Source of the DNA: SZUA-430 sp034440355
GTDB taxonomy: Bacteria; Pseudomonadota; Alphaproteobacteria; Micropepsales; Micropepsaceae
NCBI GenBank assembly: GCA_034440355.1
Contig: JAWXBY010000033.1
Location: 62,001-126,000, forward strand
Direction of reading: 5' to 3'
Length of the DNA: 64,000 bases
This document shows, piece after piece, positions 17,108 to 26,650 of the stretch. The notes under the pieces are model-generated. The model was not told the DNA's origin and did no database searches. It was given only the letters and a program-made list of their open reading frames with translations. The position numbers and the translations under genes were made by a program. Position 1 is the stretch's first letter; every line of letters starts with the position of its first letter.

Positions 17108-17137
17108 GAAAAAGGCCGCGAATTTCTTCGCGGCCTT
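17108..17137 (-). terminator. rho-independent terminator of the rpsF-rpsR-rplI operon
   Basis: AAGGCCGCGAA at 17112-17122 pairs perfectly with TTCGCGGCCTT at 17127-17137 (11 bp, 4-nt loop), and on the minus strand it is followed by a run of five U at 17113-17109. It lies 23 nt after the rplI stop. Confidence 0.85.
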
Positions 17138-17159
17138 GGGTCTTGAGCCGTTCCTGATT

Positions 17160-17858
17160 TTATTCTTCGTCTTTTTTCTTCTTCTTTTTTGCGGGCTTTT
17201 CGTCCGCGGCGTCGGCTTCGGCCTCTTTCGGGGCGGCCGCTTTCTTTTCTCTTTTCGGTTTGGCCTCAGCGGGGGCGGCTTCTTCTTCTGCGCCGTCCTC
17301 GTTCAGGCGTCTTGCCGCTTCAGCGTCTTCGAACAACGCTTCGGCGTCGGCGCGGGCTTGTTCGGCTTCCGTCTTGAGCACGTTTTCGCCGCGCGCTTGA
17401 CGATCGGCCTCTTCAGCCGTGCGCGCGACGTTCAGCGTGATCGCGACGCGCACTTCCGGATGGAGGACCACCTTCACCGGATGCAGACCGAGTTCTTTGA
17501 TCGCCTTGTCGAGCGTGACCTGGTTGCGGTTGAGCGATACGCCGCCCGCGGTGACCGCGTCGGAGATGTCGCGCGTCGAGACCGAACCGTAGAGAATGCC
17601 GGTTTCGCCGGCCTGGCGCAGAACGATGTAGGTCTGGCCTTCGAGCTTTGCGGCGACGCCTTCGGCTTCCTTCTTCAGCGTGAGGTTGCGCGCCTCGAGC
17701 TGAGCTTTTTCTTTGTCGAAGCGGGCGATGTTGTCTTTCGTCGCGCGCAACGCCTTTTTGTTCGGCAGCAGGAAGTTGCGAGCGAAGCCGTCCTTCACCT
17801 TCACAACTTCGCCCATTTGGCCGAGCTTTTCGACGCGTTCGAGCAGGATTACTTGCAT
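17160..17858 (-). CDS. rplI: 50S ribosomal protein L9
   Basis: 232 residues. The first 150 residues are canonical L9: MQVILLERVEKLGQMGEVV, the long connecting helix and the C-terminal domain. L9 links domain V of 23S rRNA to the surface and limits frame slippage. Residues from about 150 onward are an extra tail, rich in Glu/Ala then Lys/Glu (ending KPAKKKKKKDEE), not found in E. coli L9; similar tails occur in alphaproteobacteria. Last gene of the rpsF-rpsR-rplI operon, followed by a terminator. Confidence 0.97.
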   Translation of the reverse strand: MQVILLERVEKLGQMGEVVKVKDGFARNFLLPNKKALRATKDNIARFDKEKAQLEARNLTLKKEAEGVAAKLEGQTYIVLRQAGETGILYGSVSTRDISDAVTAGGVSLNRNQVTLDKAIKELGLHPVKVVLHPEVRVAITLNVARTAEEADRQARGENVLKTEAEQARADAEALFEDAEAARRLNEDGAEEEAAPAEAKPKREKKAAAPKEAEADAADEKPAKKKKKKDEE

Positions 17859-17873
17859 AGTTTTATCTCCCGC

Positions 17874-18188
17874 TTACGAAACGACGTAGGGCAGCAGCGC
17901 GAGGAAACGCGCACGCTTGATGGCCGTCGCCAGCTCGCGCTGCTTCTTGGCGGAGACCGCCGTGATGCGCGAGGGAACGATCTTGCCGCGTTCGGAAATG
18001 AAGCGCGACAGGAGCTTGCCGTCCTTGTAATCGATCTTCGGCGCGTTGGCGCCGGAGAAGGGGCACGTCTTGCGCCGGCGGAAGAACGGACGACGTCCGC
18101 CTGCACCACCTGCGCCGCCGCCGCCACCGAAGCCGCCGCGGTCACCGCCGCCGCCGAAGCCGCCGCCACGATCTTCACCACCGCTCAT
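17874..18188 (-). CDS. rpsR: 30S ribosomal protein S18
   Basis: 104 residues. The canonical S18 body starts near RRPFFRRRKTCPFSG and continues DYKDGKLLSRFISERGKIVPSRITAV. About 30 residues at the N-terminus are a glycine-rich extension (GGEDRGGGFGGGGDRGG), absent in E. coli S18 but usual in many alphaproteobacteria. S18 binds S6 on the 30S platform; the gene overlaps rpsF as ATGA. Confidence 0.97.
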   Translation of the reverse strand: MSGGEDRGGGFGGGGDRGGFGGGGGAGGAGGRRPFFRRRKTCPFSGANAPKIDYKDGKLLSRFISERGKIVPSRITAVSAKKQRELATAIKRARFLALLPYVVS

Positions 18189-18604
18189 GACGCTGCTCCT
18201 TCTTCGCTACGCGGTTCGAAACCGCCGCCGCCGAATTCATCTTCGCGGCGACCCCACTTGGCGTCGCGACGTTCCTTGGCCTGCTTGGCCAAGATCCCGG
18301 CCGACGGTTCGTTGTCGAGCACTTCGACGCGAACGGTCAGGTAGCGGATGACGTCTTCGTTCAGGCGCAACTGACGTTCCACTTCCGCGACCGGCGCCCA
18401 CGGCGAGTCGAAGTTCATGTGGACGTAGTGGCCCTTGCGGTTTTTGTTGATCTTGTAGGTCAGCGAACGCAGACCCCACGGTTCGACCTTGGTGACCTTG
18501 CCGCCACCCTGTTCGATGATGGTTTGGACTTGCGTGGTCAATTCATCGACCTGCGCCTGCGCCGCATCTTGGCGCGCGATAAACACATGCTCGTAAAACG
18601 GCAT
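18185..18604 (-). CDS. rpsF: 30S ribosomal protein S6
   Basis: 139 residues from MPFYEHVFIARQD. The ferredoxin-like fold covers the first 95 residues (GKVTKVEPWGLRSLTYKINK, GHYVHMNFDSP); the C-terminal tail is acidic/Gly-rich with an arginine-rich start, as in other alphaproteobacteria. First gene of the operon, whose promoter is visible about 150 nt upstream. A longer start at 18625 (MAKREAP) is not needed. Confidence 0.97.
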   Translation of the reverse strand: MPFYEHVFIARQDAAQAQVDELTTQVQTIIEQGGGKVTKVEPWGLRSLTYKINKNRKGHYVHMNFDSPWAPVAEVERQLRLNEDVIRYLTVRVEVLDNEPSAGILAKQAKERRDAKWGRREDEFGGGGFEPRSEEGAAS

Positions 18605-18754
18605 GGGAGCCTCTCTCTTAGCCACGGCGCCCTCGGCACGGCCCCCTTGGCAGTGCGCGTTGGCGATGGACCAGCAAGGTTGTCGGACGAACTCGTCCCA
18701 AGGGCGCTTTTGGGCACCCCACCTCGCGGCCGCGGCCGGTTTCAGAAGGCCGGG

Positions 18755-18782
18755 ACTATACGGATTTGCCGGGCGACCTCAA
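18755..18782 (-). promoter_or_regulatory. sigma70-type promoter for rpsF-rpsR-rplI
   Basis: On the minus strand TTGAGG (18782-18777), 16-nt spacer, TATAGT (18760-18755). Transcription should start near 18748, giving a leader of about 140 nt. In many bacteria the rpsF leader binds the S6:S18 complex for feedback; I cannot fold this leader reliably by eye. Confidence 0.65.
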
Positions 18783-18811
18783 GGGCCGTCGCCGCCCGGA
18801 TCTGCGACCTT

Positions 18812-19171
18812 TTAGGGCCTAACAGCCCAGCCCAGCCAGACCGTTGAGGGGCGCTGTTCGTCATAGCGGGCGCTGGGGGGCAGCGCCTCATGGAAGGCCT
18901 GGAGGTCCGGATTGTTGCTGGCGGCCACGGCGCGGTCGGTCGAGGCGATGACGCAAGGGTCGCGCTCCTTCTTGACCGAGTTTACGCCGAGGTTGTTCGA
19001 CGGGCAGCCGCGTGAGGCGTTGCGGACCATGCGCAGCTGTTGGTTGTCCAGGTCGCGCAGGAACTGTTCCGTCGGCGGGGCGCTGAACGTCGGAGACCCT
19101 AGCGGCGGTTGGGCCATGACAGGCGCGGCGAACGCGATCGCGGCTGCGGTGGCAAGCATCAGAATGCGCAT
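18812..19171 (-). CDS. secreted protein, unknown function
   Basis: 119 residues starting MRILMLATAAAIAFAAPVMA, a signal peptide. The mature chain has two cysteines (RGCPSNN and DPCVIAST) likely to be oxidised, and ends PSTVWLGWAVRP. No family recognised. The ATG at 19171 is preferred to an upstream start at 19192 because it starts the signal peptide cleanly. Confidence 0.6.
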   Translation of the reverse strand: MRILMLATAAAIAFAAPVMAQPPLGSPTFSAPPTEQFLRDLDNQQLRMVRNASRGCPSNNLGVNSVKKERDPCVIASTDRAVAASNNPDLQAFHEALPPSARYDEQRPSTVWLGWAVRP

Positions 19172-19334
19172 GGTTGTTCTTCCTTTTTTCAAGCCCCTGG
19201 GCAGGAGACTTCAACGTGTGGAGTCTTCGGCTGGTTCCGGCGCGCTTGCACGCGCGGCGTTGCGCTGTAGTTTCGTTCAGCGGAATCGTCCTTAACGCGT
19301 GGAGTTCCATGGCTGCGGCAGAGCTTGAGTTGGC

Positions 19335-20501
19335 GTGAGCGACGGCGAGCTCGAACTCACCATCTTGATGCCGTGTCTCAATGAGGCCGAGACGCTTGCG
19401 CGTTGTGTCGACAAGGCGCGCGGGTTTCTGAAGGCGAGCGGTGTCGTGGGCGAAGTGCTCGTCGCCGACAACGGCAGCAGCGACGGTTCGCAGGCGATTG
19501 CAGAGGCGCATGGGGCGCGTGTCGTTGCCGTACCTGATCGCGGCTATGGCGCGGCGTTGATCGGTGGGATCGCGGCGGCGCGCGGACGCTTTGTCATCAT
19601 GGGCGATGCGGATGACTCTTACGACTTTGCTGCGTTGATGCCGTTCGTCGAGCGGTTGCGCGCAGGCGCCGACGTCGTGATGGGCAATCGCTTCAAGGGT
19701 GGGATTGCGCCGGGTGCGATGCCGGCGTTGCACCGCTATCTCGGCAATCCCGGCTTGAGTTTTCTGGGGCGGTTGTTCTTCGGCGTGCGCGCCGGCGATT
19801 TTCATTGCGGCCTGCGCGGGTTCGATCGCGACCGCGTCCGCGCGCTCGATCTGCGCACCACGGGGATGGAGTTTGCGAGCGAGATGGTGGTGCGGGCGGC
19901 GCTCGCCGGCTATCGCATCGAGGAGGTGCCGACGACGCTGTCGCCTGACGGGCGGTCGCGGCCGCCGCACTTGCGGCCTTGGCGTGACGGGTGGCGGCAT
20001 TTGCGGTTTCTGCTGATCTATTCGCCGCGCTGGTTGTTTCTTTATCCGGGGCTGGCGATCCTGCTGGCCGGGCTGATCGGGACGGTGGTGCTGTTGCCCG
20101 GCGCGGTGAAGGTTGCGGGCGTCGTGTTTGATCTGCACACGTTCATCGTGTCGTGCTTCGCCATTCTGGTCGGTTTGCAGAGCATCACCTTTGCCGTCAT
20201 CGCGCGGAAGTATGCGGCGCAGCGTGGGCTTGTGCCGCCGTCGGCGAGTTACGGCCAACTGCTGTCGGGTATCACAATGGAGCGGATGCTGATTGCGGCG
20301 CTGATCGGCGGCGCGGCGGGTGTCGGCGGGTTGCTCTACTGCTTTTGGGTTTGGGCAGCGGCGGATTTCGGCGAGGCCGGTTATCACGCGCAGTTGCGGA
20401 CGTTGTCGTTATCGGCGACGGCTGTCGCGGCGGGACTTCAACTCGCGTTTGCGGCTTTCTTGAGCGGCGTCATGGATGTGGGCACGCGCGCACCCAAATA
20501 G
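19335..20501 (+). CDS. glycosyltransferase family 2, polyprenyl-phosphate sugar type
   Basis: 388 residues. The first 230 are a GT-A fold: ILMPCLNEAETL, the nucleotide-binding VLVADNGSSDGS, the metal site MGDADDSYDF and NRFKGGI. The C-terminal half has four membrane helices (YPGLAILLAGLIG ... LLYCFWVWAA), which is the shape of dolichyl/undecaprenyl-phosphate sugar synthases such as those feeding GT-C transferases. It starts with GTG after a stop codon just upstream, so no other start fits. It overlaps the convergent GT-C-type gene at its 3' end. Confidence 0.85.
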   Translation: MSDGELELTILMPCLNEAETLARCVDKARGFLKASGVVGEVLVADNGSSDGSQAIAEAHGARVVAVPDRGYGAALIGGIAAARGRFVIMGDADDSYDFAALMPFVERLRAGADVVMGNRFKGGIAPGAMPALHRYLGNPGLSFLGRLFFGVRAGDFHCGLRGFDRDRVRALDLRTTGMEFASEMVVRAALAGYRIEEVPTTLSPDGRSRPPHLRPWRDGWRHLRFLLIYSPRWLFLYPGLAILLAGLIGTVVLLPGAVKVAGVVFDLHTFIVSCFAILVGLQSITFAVIARKYAAQRGLVPPSASYGQLLSGITMERMLIAALIGGAAGVGGLLYCFWVWAAADFGEAGYHAQLRTLSLSATAVAAGLQLAFAAFLSGVMDVGTRAPK

Positions 20502-22133
20502 ATTCCGACGACGATGAAGATCAACACGAATGGCGCCGCGGGCGACATGTATTGCACGTTGATCGCCTCCCACGATGTGACGTCGATGGTTGCGATCAGC
20601 ACGGCGCGCGAGACAACGGCGGTGAAGGCCGACGGCGACGACGACGAGCGCGCAGTTCAGCGGCACGCTGCGATGGAACACGGTCGCCACGGCGAACATC
20701 AGCATTGCGAAGGCGAAGGCGTAAGGCACGAGCAGCGCGTAAGTTTGGGCGAGCAGCTTCATGGCGCCGAGTGGTTGCGATGGCGGTTCGTCTTTGGTTG
20801 GCGCGATGGAACCGGCCATGTCGCGGAAGGCGGCGAGCTGTTCGGGCGTGCCAACGCTCGGCGCCATGCCGACATCGCCGAAACCGAAGCGCAGCAGAAG
20901 CGTGAGGGCGTCAAAACTGCGGCCGGGCAGGCTCGCGATATGCGCGGGCGTAAGCGGCGGCATCATGCCGACGCGTTCCGGGCCGCAGGAGATCTTGCCG
21001 GCGTCGCAGGCCGCGTTGATTTCGGCCTCGAGTTTTTCGAAGAAGGCTTGGGATGCGGCGGCGTCGTTCATGTGGCCGGCCTCGCGCGTCGCCTCGCGCA
21101 GCGCCCACATGAACCAGCCGCCGCCGAAGCCTGTGGGGCAGGGTGCGAGCGCCAGGGACTCGCAGCCGATCTTGCGCCAATTGTCGCCGCGCTCGCCGTC
21201 GAGCGAGGGCTGGAGTTCGCGTGCGGCGGCGCTTGCCTCATACGCGCGGGCAGCCGCGTCGGCGGTGAAGAAGATGCGCGGCGCCGGTGCGTCCTCGCGG
21301 ATGCGCAGTAGCGCGCCGTAAGCCGACGGCATTGCGCCTTCGCGCGTTTCGTTGGTGATGAAGGTGCCGTAGTGAGCTTGGTTGAGCCACGCTATGCCGC
21401 CGGCGAGGGCTGCAAACGGCAGAATGAGCGCTGCGCCTTGCAGCGCGACGGGCACGACGTTGTCGCGCAAGCGCGGGAAGCCGCTGCGCCACCAGGCCGC
21501 GCTTGTGCCGACGGCGGGCACGACGGCCAATACGGCGAGGGAGGGGTAGAGCCAAACGCTTTCCTCGCGTGTGAGCCAGTACGCTGCGAACGAGACGCTG
21601 AAGCCTGCAAGCGCGACCATACGGGGTAGAGGCGTCAGATCTCGCTTAAGTAACGCGAGCGCCGCGGAGGCGAAGACGGCGAGGCCCAGGCTGGCGTAGA
21701 GCGGCTCGCGCGTCACGCGCACGAGGTCGGGGTGCCAGACGATCGGGCTCAGCGCGAGCAAGGCGAAGTGGATCAGCGTCGCCGTGCGAGGCAAACCCAG
21801 ATGACGCATTGATACGGCGGTGATGCCGGCGACGATGAGTGCAACCGCCTGCTGAGCGACGAGCAGCGGCGCACCGACGGCATGCGTCGCCGCGATGAAG
21901 AGCGAGTAGAACGCGCCTTTGACCAGCGTGAAATCGTCATAAGCGCCGAGCCAGTCGCCGTCCGAGATGGTTTGCGCGAGGCGGACGAAGAGTGCGTCGT
22001 CGGCGAGCGCGAAGCCCAACGCGCGTGGGGCCAATGTGGCCGTCAGGCCCAGCGCGAGCAGCGCCGCCAACGCGGCAGCGATAAACGCCAGGCGCTGAGC
22101 GTTGTCGCGCCACAGTGTGACGAGGGTCCGCAT
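20409..22133 (-). CDS. polytopic GT-C-like membrane protein, frameshifted near the 3' end
   Basis: A membrane protein of about 560 residues with some ten helices and an early acidic loop motif (FALADDALFVRLAQTI), which resembles the first-loop acidic site of GT-C glycosyltransferases such as ArnT. As read, the chain turns into basic gibberish after VALVVVAVG-type helix (near 20624-20630). Removing one C there restores a hydrophobic end (FTAVVSRAVLIATIDV, PAAPFVLIFIVVGIYLGA) that stops at 20438. I take MRTL at 22133 as the start; ATG at 22172 sits inside a palindrome. It probably uses a lipid-linked sugar made by the convergent GT2. Confidence 0.65.
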   Translation of the reverse strand: MRTLVTLWRDNAQRLAFIAAALAALLALGLTATLAPRALGFALADDALFVRLAQTISDGDWLGAYDDFTLVKGAFYSLFIAATHAVGAPLLVAQQAVALIVAGITAVSMRHLGLPRTATLIHFALLALSPIVWHPDLVRVTREPLYASLGLAVFASAALALLKRDLTPLPRMVALAGFSVSFAAYWLTREESVWLYPSLAVLAVVPAVGTSAAWWRSGFPRLRDNVVPVALQGAALILPFAALAGGIAWLNQAHYGTFITNETREGAMPSAYGALLRIREDAPAPRIFFTADAAARAYEASAAARELQPSLDGERGDNWRKIGCESLALAPCPTGFGGGWFMWALREATREAGHMNDAAASQAFFEKLEAEINAACDAGKISCGPERVGMMPPLTPAHIASLPGRSFDALTLLLRFGFGDVGMAPSVGTPEQLAAFRDMAGSIAPTKDEPPSQPLGAMKLLAQTYALLVPYAFAFAMLMFAVATVFHRSVPLNCALVVVAVGLHRRCLARRADRNHRRHIVGGDQRAIHVARGAIRVDLHRRRNLFGCARAHIHDAAQESRKRELKSRRDSRRR

Positions 22134-22156
22134 CGAATCGATCCGCCGAACTGACT

Positions 22157-22182
22157 GCGCGTGTCCTTGCATGGACACGCGC
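22157..22182. repeat. perfect 10-bp inverted repeat near the 5' end of the GT-C gene
   Basis: GCGCGTGTCC at 22157-22166, 6-nt spacer (TTGCAT), GGACACGCGC at 22173-22182. It lies upstream of the ATG at 22133 and covers the alternative ATG at 22172. No T-run follows on either strand, so it is more like an operator or a hairpin than a terminator. Confidence 0.65.
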
Positions 22183-22228
22183 GCTTGTCAGCCTTGCGAG
22201 CCGGCTTTTGCAGACGTCACCGTCCGTC

Positions 22229-22510
22229 TCAGCGGCGGGTAAAGAACAGACCCACAGCCGCGAGCGCTGCGGCCGAGAGAGCGCCGCTGAGGAATGGGTG
22301 CGATCTCACCGTCTTGCTCACATAGCCCACGCCGTCGTCGGCCCATTCCGAGACTTGGTCGGCGGCGCCGACGGCATCGCGCCGGAGCGACTTCGCCTTG
22401 CGCTGAATCCGGGCCGAGGCCTGATTCATCGTCTTCGTGGCGGTCTTGCGGACACTGTTCAACGTGGTTCCATTGGCGCGCTTTGCGCGCGTTTTTCGTT
22501 TCGTTGCCAT
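22229..22510 (-). CDS. DUF883-like membrane-anchored protein
   Basis: 93 residues: a basic N-terminus (MATKRKTRAKRANG), an amphipathic helix and a C-terminal hydrophobic helix (ALSAAALAAVGLFFTRR) preceded by RSHPFLSG. This is the layout of the ElaB/YqjD/DUF883 family, inner-membrane proteins linked to ribosomes in stationary phase in E. coli. I choose the ATG at 22510; the longer frame lacks family support. Alone in its orientation here. Confidence 0.7.
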   Translation of the reverse strand: MATKRKTRAKRANGTTLNSVRKTATKTMNQASARIQRKAKSLRRDAVGAADQVSEWADDGVGYVSKTVRSHPFLSGALSAAALAAVGLFFTRR

Positions 22511-22608
22511 GACGCGGCTCCTTGAAAATGTACCGGGGATGTAGGAACGCATTCGAGGACGCTGGGTTCCTCCGATCGAGTTCCATGCTCCCGCGCCGAA
22601 CCCGACAA

Positions 22609-22616
22609 TTGTACGG
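22609..22616. repeat. TTGTACGG octamer, first copy
   Basis: The octamer TTGTACGG occurs here and again at 23566-23573, on both sides of the Crp/Fnr gene. It could be a shared binding site or chance. Confidence 0.25.
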
Positions 22617-22741
22617 TCTGGCGAACAACGGCGATCCTTGTCGCCCAGGATGAGTGGCAGTGCGCGACGACGACGTTGAAGAATGGAACGCGCGGATTTG
22701 AACGTCATCGAGGCGAGTACGGTGGAGGTGCGATCGGCGGC

Positions 22742-23446
22742 CTAAGAGAACAGGCGTTTCAATTCGGACTCGGGGACGCCGTAGGTGCTGCCCGCCAACT
22801 TCTCAAGAGCTTTGCGATTGACGATCGTGATGATGCCGCGGGCCGCGCGAATGAGACCTTTTCTTTCCAACACGCCCAACGCAACGGTGACGCCCGACCG
22901 GCGCACGCCGAGCATGATGCCGAGAAATTCGTGCGTGAGCGGCAGGTCGTTCTTGGCGACGCGATCGTGCGCCATCAGGAGCCAGCGAGCCAGCCGGTCT
23001 TCGACCTTGCTGCGTCCGTTGGCGAGCGCGGTTTGCGCCGTTTGCACCATGAACACATAGGCGTATTGCAGCAGGATCTTGTGCAGGCTGGCGCTTTCTT
23101 CCATCGCGCTGCGCAGATTGGCGGCGCTGATGCGCAGGCCGTTGCCCGCGAGTTGCATGTATGTTGCGTTCGGCGAGCGGTTCGCGCCCATAATGACGGC
23201 AAGGCCGGTCACGCCTTCGCACCCGATCAGGCCAACCTCTATGGCATCGCCGCCGCTGCCGGTTGCGACGATAGACGCAAAGCCGCGCTCAATGAAGTAG
23301 ACGTAGTCGATGGGTTTGTTCGGCACCTCAAGCGACTTGCGCAGGGGCAAGTCGACGGGCGAAAGGTGCGGCATGAGCAGGTGTAGATCGGCGCGCGACA
23401 GGCGCGATAGAATCCGATTGCCGGTGTCGGCTGTGGCGGTCTGCAT
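22742..23446 (-). CDS. Crp/Fnr family transcriptional regulator
   Basis: 234 residues: N-terminal cyclic-nucleotide-binding-like barrel (PNKPIDYVYFIERGFASIVA, GCEGVTGLAVIMG) and a C-terminal winged HTH (LTHEFLGIMLGVRRSGVTVAL, then KGLIRAARGIITIVNR). It has no clustered cysteines for an Fe-S cofactor, so it is not a classical Fnr. Similar regulators are widespread in alphaproteobacteria and often control stress or metabolism genes. A TTTGTAC direct repeat lies upstream at 23565-23581. Confidence 0.92.
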   Translation of the reverse strand: MQTATADTGNRILSRLSRADLHLLMPHLSPVDLPLRKSLEVPNKPIDYVYFIERGFASIVATGSGGDAIEVGLIGCEGVTGLAVIMGANRSPNATYMQLAGNGLRISAANLRSAMEESASLHKILLQYAYVFMVQTAQTALANGRSKVEDRLARWLLMAHDRVAKNDLPLTHEFLGIMLGVRRSGVTVALGVLERKGLIRAARGIITIVNRKALEKLAGSTYGVPESELKRLFS

Positions 23447-23564
23447 TTCACTCTTTCCCGTGAGGGCAAGAGCGCTTAGCAGTCTCTCAGCCGTCCGCGC
23501 CCTGTAACAGTGGCAGACGATGGAGCATTGTACGCCTCATGGCGGCAATCGCCTAAACATTAGA

Positions 23565-23581
23565 TTTGTACGGTTTTGTAC
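23565..23581. promoter_or_regulatory. direct repeat TTTGTAC-N3-TTTGTAC
   Basis: TTTGTAC occurs at 23565-23571 and 23575-23581, a 10-bp period, which places both copies on one face of the helix. It lies 119 nt upstream of the Crp/Fnr start and 145 nt from the end of ggt. It could be an operator. No search was possible. Confidence 0.3.
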
Positions 23582-23726
23582 CTAGTTTTTCGTGCATGAA
23601 CACTGTGCGTGCATTCTCGCAACGTCTCATGATCGGACCATCTCACGGCTTGGCATCTCACCGCACTGTCCCCGAGTCGTCCCGCGGATCCGGCAATTAA
23701 GCGCGTTTGGACAAGCTCGCTGCCCC

Positions 23727-25481
<1,755 letters not shown>

Positions 25482-25501
25482 GTAGTGTCCCCCGATTGTG
25501 T

Positions 25502-25927
25502 CTAGCGCGGTGTGGTCGATTGCGGCGGGCAGGGGAAGTCGCGCTCCAAGGTCTTCTGCGCGAGCGTTGCGGCGGGGAGGTCGAGGGCGGCCGGGTTGAG
25601 CTTGGCGAAATTCACGATGCGGGTCGCCATGTCGCGGTAGGAGAGAAAGTCGGGCATGCGCACGCACGCTTCTTTCGACGTGAAGGGCAGGCCCTTGACC
25701 ATCGCGTCCGTGCGCGCACGCTCACGCGCGACCAGCGACTGGAAGAAGCCAAGCAGGAAGTTGCGGCACGGGTGCGGCGTGCGGGCGACGTTGTTGTCCT
25801 GAGTCTGATCGGCAGCGATGTAGTCGCTACAGGCGGCGACAAGTTCGCGGCCGGTCTTGATGTCGGCGGCGTGGCTGGTCGCCGCAAACAGCAAGAGCGC
25901 GGCGCAGGCGATCGCGAAGCGGCGCAT
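25502..25927 (-). CDS. Rap1a/Tai-like secreted protein
   Basis: 141 residues with a signal peptide (MRRFAIACAALLLFAATSHAA). The mature part matches the Rap1a/Tai immunity-protein family: TGRELVAACSDYIAAD, CRNFLLGFFQS, ACVRMPDFLSYRD and a terminal FPCPP, with four or so conserved cysteines. Those proteins neutralise type VI secretion amidase toxins. No matching toxin is next to it, and many bacteria carry orphan members, so immunity is only one possibility. It lies 20 nt from ggt and is divergent from the CDP-alcohol transferase. Confidence 0.65.
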   Translation of the reverse strand: MRRFAIACAALLLFAATSHAADIKTGRELVAACSDYIAADQTQDNNVARTPHPCRNFLLGFFQSLVARERARTDAMVKGLPFTSKEACVRMPDFLSYRDMATRIVNFAKLNPAALDLPAATLAQKTLERDFPCPPQSTTPR

Positions 25928-25977
25928 GGCGTAAGGTCCTTCCGGTGGCGTCCCCAATATCCGGCGGAGGGTAGGGC

Positions 25978-26649
25978 GTGATACAGCTTCAGACAACCCG
26001 TTTAGAGGACGCAGACGCCATGCTGGACGCCGCCATTCGCCCCCATATCGACAAGCCGCTTGCCGTGGTGGCGAAGCAGGCCGTGGCGTGGGGCGTCAGC
26101 GCCAATGCGGCGACGGTGTCGGCGTTCGCGCTGGGGATCGGGGCGGCGGCTTTGGTTGCGGCGCAACTCTATTGGCCGGCGCTGGGGCTGTTGTTGGTCA
26201 GCCGGTTCTTGGACGGGCTGGACGGTGCGATCGCGCGGCAGACGCAGCTCACGGATCTCGGCGGGTATTTGGATATTACGCTCGACTTCATCGTCTACGC
26301 GTCCGTCGTGTTCGCGTTTGCTTTGGCGGATCCGGTTCGCAATGCGTTGGCGGCTGCGTTCTTGACGACGAGCTTCATGGCGCCCGCCGCCACGTTTCTG
26401 GCGTACGCGATCTTCGCGCAGAAGCATGGCATCACGACGGAGATTCGCGGGGCGAAGTCGCTCTATTATCTCGGCGGGTTGACGGAGGGGTTCGAGACGA
26501 TCCTGACGCTCTGCCTCATGTGCGCGTTTCCGGATTGGTTTGCGGTGATCGCGGTCGTCTACGGCGTCATGTGCTGGATCACCGGCGGTACGCGGATCGC
26601 GGTTGCGGTGCAGACATTCGGCGCACGCTTGCCTCGCGAGGAGGGCTGA
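25978..26649 (+). CDS. CDP-alcohol phosphatidyltransferase family protein
   Basis: 223 residues with six membrane helices. The active-site motif is complete: DGLDGAIAR near residues 79-87, then GGYLD and a second Asp. It joins an alcohol to a CDP-diacylglycerol or similar donor. The product (phosphatidylglycerol-phosphate, phosphatidylcholine, other) cannot be told. GTG at 25978 has a good GGAGG site; ATG at 26020 is a second option. One nt separates it from the acyl-CoA dehydrogenase, so they are co-transcribed. Confidence 0.88.
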   Translation: MIQLQTTRLEDADAMLDAAIRPHIDKPLAVVAKQAVAWGVSANAATVSAFALGIGAAALVAAQLYWPALGLLLVSRFLDGLDGAIARQTQLTDLGGYLDITLDFIVYASVVFAFALADPVRNALAAAFLTTSFMAPAATFLAYAIFAQKHGITTEIRGAKSLYYLGGLTEGFETILTLCLMCAFPDWFAVIAVVYGVMCWITGGTRIAVAVQTFGARLPREEG

Positions 26650-26650
26650 C

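Larger units (their letters stand above)
16789..17159. other. intergenic region between dnaB and rplI (371 nt)
   Basis: No gene is supported here. On the minus strand, a TTGACA-like -35 lies at 16889-16894 and could drive dnaB, although no good -10 follows; a palindromic repeat lies at 17051-17084 and the rplI terminator at 17108-17137. Short frames across this part translate only the repeat. The sequence at 16800-16990 is more A+T-rich than its surroundings, which fits a promoter region. Confidence 0.5.

Noticed and set aside
18888..20387. 499-codon open frame antisense to GT2
   Set aside because: Overlaps two supported genes and reads as Arg/Gln/His-rich mirror text.
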